From positions 1 to 17,323 of the forward strand of contig CAKZZS010000029.1 in the NCBI GenBank assembly GCA_937884975.1: a stretch of 17,323 nucleotides of DNA, given 5' to 3'. Under the pieces are notes generated by a model that was not told the DNA's origin, ran no database searches, and saw only the letters and a program-made list of their open reading frames with translations. The DNA is from an uncultured Clostridia bacterium. Its GTDB lineage: Bacteria > Bacillota > Clostridia > Oscillospirales > Acutalibacteraceae. Of the stretch, positions 14,099 through 17,323 are shown piece by piece; positions within the stretch are counted from its first letter, which is position 1, and every line of letters begins with the position of its first letter. The position numbers and the translations under genes are program-made.

Positions 14099-14104
14099 GG
14101 GTTT
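14062..14104 (-). promoter_or_regulatory. Programmed -1 frameshift site: slippery heptamer A AAC CCT plus hairpin
   Basis: In the capsid reading frame the last codons are ACA AAC CCT TAA. A_AAC_CCT (14104 to 14098) is an exact X_XXY_YYZ heptamer: both tRNAs can re-pair on AAA and CCC. After a five-base spacer (TAAAC), GCGAGCCTGTC (14092-14082) pairs with GATAGGCTCGC (14072-14062), 11 pairs with one G-U, around a nine-base loop. Slippage gives a read-through into the beta-sandwich frame. Confidence 0.8.
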
Positions 14105-15015
14105 GTGATATTGAACTGGAGCGCGTCCGCTTTCTTATTCAGAATGAATACGTCCTCGAACGACTCCTCATAGTAGATGTACTTACCCTCGGTAACAGCG
14201 GACGGTTCATCGAGCGTCGAGAACTGATACGAAACAGGGGTAATGACCGCAGACGGGTGAACAAGGAACATATTGATCTGCTTTGCATCCGCTTTAGGTG
14301 TCCAGCCTGTAGCAAAGTTATAGAGAGTTTTCATAAGTTCCGAGGGAACGCCGATAACTTCTACTTCTTCGATACGACTGATAGTGCGGTTGATAGCTGT
14401 GCCGCCGTTCTGAACGTCATAGTTTCTGGTAAGACCCGCTGCCTGTTTAAGCATAGTCTTGATAGGATATGTAACGTAAAGAATACGACCGTTGACAGGA
14501 ACACGCGCCTCATCCATATTCTGCATCATATCGTCAAATACGGTCAGAATATTTTCGGTCGTCAGCGCAGTTGTGTTCGCAGTCTTGCCTGTGTAACCTG
14601 TTTCCGCATCGTCTGTTGTCCAGAGCTTATAGAGCTGCGAAATAAGATAAGCGTCCATTTCGGGGAACTTCTGCTCCTCGTTGTACGCCTGTGTGATGTT
14701 GACGATAGACGCAACATGATTTGTCTGGTCGATATCTTTAGGGTGTACAAGGGTTGACCACTTACGCTGATGTGTAAGGGTTTTCGGCTCCCATGCGTTA
14801 TCGTAGTTTCTTACCGCTGTTCCGATAACGTCACGGCTTGCATCTACTCTACCGGTTGTGGAAATGTTCGGAATGTAGATAGTCTTACCGTTATCGCTCC
14901 AACGATAGCGGCCATTGTTCGGGGTTGCATAGAGCGCACCAAAATTAAGGGAATAGGGGTACGCCTGTGCAAGTGCTGCTGAATACTGTTCAGCGTAGTT
15001 AAGTGCGTTAGGCAT
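14095..15015 (-). CDS. Major capsid protein, 306 aa (HK97 fold expected)
   Basis: It follows the scaffold gene and precedes the connector genes, as in A118-like phages. Visible features are a short N-terminal helix (ALNYAEQYSAALAQAY), a beta segment TIYIPNISTTGRVDASRDVI, the long spine helix region (FPEMDAYLISQLYKLWTTDD, ENILTVFDDMMQNMDEARV), RILYVTYPIKTMLKQAAG, an EVIGVPSELMKTLYNF segment and the C-terminal YIYYEESFEDVFILNKKADA. These match major capsid proteins of Gram-positive siphophages that use a separate scaffold. ATG 15013-15015 is preferred over the in-frame TTG at 15024, because GAAAGGA lies ten bases before the ATG and only one base from the TTG. The stop codon is part of a frameshift signal. 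Confidence 0.88.
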   Translation of the reverse strand: MPNALNYAEQYSAALAQAYPYSLNFGALYATPNNGRYRWSDNGKTIYIPNISTTGRVDASRDVIGTAVRNYDNAWEPKTLTHQRKWSTLVHPKDIDQTNHVASIVNITQAYNEEQKFPEMDAYLISQLYKLWTTDDAETGYTGKTANTTALTTENILTVFDDMMQNMDEARVPVNGRILYVTYPIKTMLKQAAGLTRNYDVQNGGTAINRTISRIEEVEVIGVPSELMKTLYNFATGWTPKADAKQINMFLVHPSAVITPVSYQFSTLDEPSAVTEGKYIYYEESFEDVFILNKKADALQFNITNP

Positions 15016-15057
15016 AGTTTTCAAATCCTTTCATAAATAAACTTTGTCCTGTTGTTG

Positions 15058-15744
15058 TTACTCCTGCGGCGTAGGACGAACGCCGTTGAAGTGGAAATTA
15101 AACGCGTTTTTATCGGGGTTATTGCCCTGCGATCCCTGCGGTAACACTATCTGCGGTGCTTTATCACCGCCTGCCGTGTTCTCGTCCTCGGGGGTTTTCG
15201 GCTCTTCCTTGACGAACGCGCCGGGGTTGTCGGTATCGTACTGTGTCAGAAACTCGTCATAGCCGTACATCTGTTCACCGTCGATCTTGAAATTCTTGCT
15301 TTTTGCCTGTGCAAGAAAATCACGCTTTGCTGCGGGGGACGAAAATTTAAGTGCGCCGGACTTCTCACGGAGCATAAAGTCGTAAGCCTGTTCAGCGGTT
15401 TTCTTTTCCCATTCAGCCTTGTCACCGTCGTATTTCGCCTGTAACGCTGCAAGCGCGGACTGTGCCTCTGTAAGCTTTCCTGTGTCGGTCTGTGCCGCCG
15501 TAAGCTTTGCCTGTAAATCAGCCATATCCTTATTGCGCTGTTCAATCTGTGATTGCAGATCGCCAACCTGTGTGGATAAAGCATTGACCTTATCATCGTG
15601 CTTACCTTTTGCGACGTAGCCGCCCTCGGAAAGATCGACAAAACGTATCTGCTTTGCCTTGTCGGTCACTTTAGCGTTTGCTTCGTCAATAGCCGCCTGT
15701 ACCTGTGCGTATAATTCCGGTGCTAAAACCTGTTCGAGCGTCAT
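15058..15744 (-). CDS. Gp20-family scaffold protein, 228 aa
   Basis: The protein starts MTLEQVLAPELYAQVQAAID, has a motif RFVDLSEGGYVAKGKHDDKV, then a long heptad-rich coiled coil (VGDLQSQIEQRNKDMADLQA through LAALQAKYDGDKAEWEKKTA), then SGALKFSSPAAKRDFLAQAK, LKID-like FKIDGEQMYGYDEFL and a low-complexity acidic end with FNFHFNGVRP. That order is the phage Gp20-type minor structural/scaffold family, which templates procapsid assembly. ATG 15744 has AAAGGAG five bases upstream. An in-frame extension back to 15876 lacks a ribosome site and has a different composition, so I reject it. Confidence 0.88.
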   Translation of the reverse strand: MTLEQVLAPELYAQVQAAIDEANAKVTDKAKQIRFVDLSEGGYVAKGKHDDKVNALSTQVGDLQSQIEQRNKDMADLQAKLTAAQTDTGKLTEAQSALAALQAKYDGDKAEWEKKTAEQAYDFMLREKSGALKFSSPAAKRDFLAQAKSKNFKIDGEQMYGYDEFLTQYDTDNPGAFVKEEPKTPEDENTAGGDKAPQIVLPQGSQGNNPDKNAFNFHFNGVRPTPQE

Positions 15745-15823
15745 AGTTGCTCCTTTCTTTCGTGACAATATCTGTCCCGAAAACGACACTTTAAACCCCA
15801 TATCGAGGGGGAGATATACAGAC

Positions 15824-15852
15824 AGTTTAAACGTCATACCTGTTCTGGACAA
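15824..15852 (-). promoter_or_regulatory. Weak candidate sigma-A-type promoter before the scaffold gene
   Basis: On the minus strand TTGTCC (15852-15847) and TAAACT (15829-15824) are separated by 17 bases. Each matches four of six positions of the TTGACA/TATAAT consensus. It lies just after a terminator-like hairpin and about 80 bases before the scaffold start, where a separate capsid promoter would make sense. The match is modest and could be chance. Confidence 0.25.
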
Positions 15853-15857
15853 ATTAA

Positions 15858-15887
15858 AAAGCACCTCATTTTTCAATGAAATGCTTT
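15858..15887 (-). terminator. Terminator-like hairpin between minor capsid and scaffold genes
   Basis: On the minus strand AAAGCATTTCATT pairs along 13 positions (two G-U) with AATGAGGTGCTTT around a GAAA tetraloop, followed by TTAATTTG. The T-run begins inside the stem. It lies about 95 bases after the minor capsid stop and could end or reduce transcription from the packaging genes. Confidence 0.55.
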
Positions 15888-15930
15888 CAAAACGTATTAA
15901 AAAGCGTAAAACGATTTAAAAAATGGCTTA

Positions 15931-15951
15931 AAAAGTGAAAATTTCACTTTT
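15931..15951. repeat. AT-rich palindrome after the minor capsid gene
   Basis: AAAAGTGAAA is followed by one A and TTTCACTTTT, a near-perfect 10-base inverted repeat. It lies 31 bases after the minor capsid stop. T-runs at its ends could make it a weak bidirectional terminator or an operator. The AT-rich surroundings contain no gene. Confidence 0.5.
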
Positions 15952-15982
15952 ATATTCCAGATTTTAATGCTTTTTTGGAAAA

Positions 15983-17155
15983 TCAATGAACTTTAATAGC
16001 CCTAAAGCCCTCTACCGTCATTCTATCCTGCCGCGGTGTAATTCCTGCCGTGTTTGCAACGTTGTAATACTTTGCCGCTAAAGCATTTATCCGCTTTTGG
16101 CATTCCTGTCGCAGCTCGGTATCTCCTGCCGCTTTTGCGGCTACAGCCGCGTCCTTTTGCCGCCGTACAGCCGTTTCTATCTGCCGCATAAGTTGTACCG
16201 CCTGATAGGTCGTATAGTGCTTACCGTCGATTTCACAGCCTTTAGCGTTTGCGGCTTTCCAGTCATCAAGCTGTTTATCCGTATATCGCCGTACCGAGTA
16301 TCGTGTTGAAAACGACATAGCAATATGCATACAGTTCCATTCACCTATAGGTCTGCGGAAACCGTCATACATTCGCCCGTCCACGTCGATAAAGTCCTCA
16401 CCCGCTTGCATCTTTTCAAATTCAGCCTTGAGAAGTACCCTGCCCTGCACGGGTTCGTGATCCGGCGCGGATCGTGCGTGCGCCGATATTTCAAACGCGT
16501 CGTACACCTCTGCACCGACTTCCTCGTTGATCTCTTCGCCTATCAGAATAGACGCTTGCTGTTGAAGCTGGTTTGAACCGTCGATTATGTTCTGCCGGAC
16601 TGCTGTGTCAAGTCTGCGGTGATAGCCGCTTTCATATTGCACCTGCATCCCGTTCGTTCCCAGCTCGCGTACTGTCTGGCGTGTAGCTTCTTTGTAGTTC
16701 TCCACTCCAGACGAAACCGCCAGAATAGACTTGTCAACCGCCTGCCGGTATGTTTCCGAAACCGAGGTTGTGTTGGATATGTTCACCATACGTTCAGCAG
16801 TTTGAACGCTTATAAGCTGTGCAAGTCTCGAAACCCTTTCACGGCGCGGCTGCGGTAGTGGGTTTGTTTGCAGATACGCCGCAAATCGCTTGTCGGTGTA
16901 TGTATCATTCAAGGCTTGATTATAAACCGTGAACAAGTCTGCTGTATTCAGCTTTGTTGCTGTGCGGAGTTTGTTGTTGATTTCCGCTATATCCGCGCCC
17001 ATATCAGCCATTATAAGCATACGGTTGATACTTGATTGATTAAGCTCGCCTATCTTTTGGATAGTTTCAGCTATTTTGGTGATATAAAGCAGATTTATCA
17101 CATCAAGGCGATCAAGTATTCGGTCAATAGCCGCCTCCATTTGTTTCTCGGTCAT
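15983..17155 (-). CDS. Phage minor capsid protein 2 (head morphogenesis), 390 aa
   Basis: The N-terminal half is helical (AIDRILDRLDVINLLYITKI, AETIQKIGELN, LADMGADIAEINNKL-like). The centre has TYRQAVDKSILAVSSGVENY, YESGYHRRLDTAVRQNIIDG, and the C-terminal part has the family signature FEISAHARSAPDHEPVQGRV followed by GRMYDGFRRPIGEWNCMHIA. The S-A-H-A-R-x-x-P-D-H ... Q-G and G-x-W-N-C-x-H elements define the Phage_min_cap2 family, a portal-associated protein carried in small numbers in the head. The ATG follows the portal stop after 11 bases, with AAGGG upstream. The end has a long basic Ala-rich helix (RQKDAAVAAKAAGDTELRQE). Confidence 0.88.
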   Translation of the reverse strand: MTEKQMEAAIDRILDRLDVINLLYITKIAETIQKIGELNQSSINRMLIMADMGADIAEINNKLRTATKLNTADLFTVYNQALNDTYTDKRFAAYLQTNPLPQPRRERVSRLAQLISVQTAERMVNISNTTSVSETYRQAVDKSILAVSSGVENYKEATRQTVRELGTNGMQVQYESGYHRRLDTAVRQNIIDGSNQLQQQASILIGEEINEEVGAEVYDAFEISAHARSAPDHEPVQGRVLLKAEFEKMQAGEDFIDVDGRMYDGFRRPIGEWNCMHIAMSFSTRYSVRRYTDKQLDDWKAANAKGCEIDGKHYTTYQAVQLMRQIETAVRRQKDAAVAAKAAGDTELRQECQKRINALAAKYYNVANTAGITPRQDRMTVEGFRAIKVH

Positions 17156-17166
17156 TTAATCACCCT

Positions 17167-17322
17167 TTACGGCGTTACCTGCGGCATCAAAGACTGCAAG
17201 TCAGCCATTTCGGACAACTTTTCGTCATTGATAGCCTTGACCGCCGCCTCTGCTTGAGCCTGCGTTTCCCCGAAATACCATTGACGCATTTCAGCTTTAC
17301 CATACAGACCTGCATTCAACAG
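17167..17322 (-). CDS. Portal protein, C-terminal fragment (begins outside window)
   Basis: The open minus-strand frame entering at 17322 encodes LLNAGLYGKAEMRQWYFGET, then AQAEAAVKAINDEKLSEMAD and a short end to TAA at 17167-17169. No start is visible. The A-E-x-R-x-W-Y-F-G-E-T-x-x-x-A pattern is the usual end of SPP1/A118-type portal proteins, the twelve-subunit ring through which DNA enters the head. Its place directly before the minor capsid protein 2 gene agrees. Only 51 residues are present. Confidence 0.75.
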   Translation of the reverse strand: MLNAGLYGKAEMRQWYFGETQAQAEAAVKAINDEKLSEMADLQSLMPQVTP

Positions 17323-17323
17323 T

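Noticed and set aside
13945..14757. Plus-strand open frame of 270 codons
   Set aside because: It lies antisense to the well-identified capsid gene and has no recognisable domain.
15745..15876. Upstream extension of the scaffold protein to 15876
   Set aside because: The extra 44 residues lack a ribosome site and family similarity, while ATG 15744 has AAAGGAG at a good distance and begins the recognised domain.
1..17323. DGR template repeat, reverse transcriptase, lysis genes, integrase, tRNA genes or CRISPR array inside the window
   Set aside because: By eye I found no second copy of 128-250, no polymerase motif such as YxDD in a real frame, no holin or endolysin, no tRNA cloverleaf and no regularly spaced repeats; all convincing frames are structural genes.

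Overview
The window is the structural (morphogenesis) part of a tailed, siphovirus-type phage or prophage of a Gram-positive bacterium, most likely a gut Clostridia/Oscillospiraceae-type host. That placement rests on A118/SPP1-like head and tail protein families, strong AAAGGAGG-type ribosome sites, and tail-tip proteins typical of prophages in such hosts. Every supported gene is on the minus strand, so transcription runs from 17323 down to 1. Neighbouring genes overlap or nearly touch; several start/stop pairs overlap as TAATG.

Head module (17323 to about 12124): C-terminal end of the portal protein, minor capsid protein 2, a 238-base gap with a terminator-like hairpin and a weak promoter candidate, Gp20-like scaffold, major capsid protein, an Ig-like/cadherin-like beta-sandwich reading frame, then four small head-completion and connector proteins. 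The beta-sandwich frame has no credible start or ribosome site of its own. It lies in the -1 frame directly behind an X XXY YYZ slippery heptamer at the capsid stop codon and a strong hairpin. The sequence therefore predicts a minority, frameshifted capsid subunit of about 397 residues carrying a surface domain.

Tail module (12106 to about 2387): major tail tube protein, an intrinsic terminator, tail chaperone-like protein, Gp15-family protein, a 1409-residue tape measure with several internal repeat systems, a small distal-tail-like protein, a 777-residue hub/fibre protein with a serine-rich repeated C-terminal stalk, and small tail-tip accessory proteins.

Receptor-binding end (2387 to 1): a 193-residue tail protein and a 559-residue multidomain protein share an N-terminal module of about 46 residues. 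The larger one ends in a DUF6273-type, C-type-lectin-like fold of the kind diversified by diversity-generating retroelements (DGRs). Just after its stop codon lie a perfect 13-bp hairpin with a 4-base loop and then, with a good ribosome site, the first 20 codons of a protein that resembles the four-helix-bundle Avd accessory proteins of Firmicutes DGRs. I read this as the target-gene end of a phage-borne DGR that retargets the tail tip. The template repeat and reverse transcriptase would lie beyond position 1 and are not visible.
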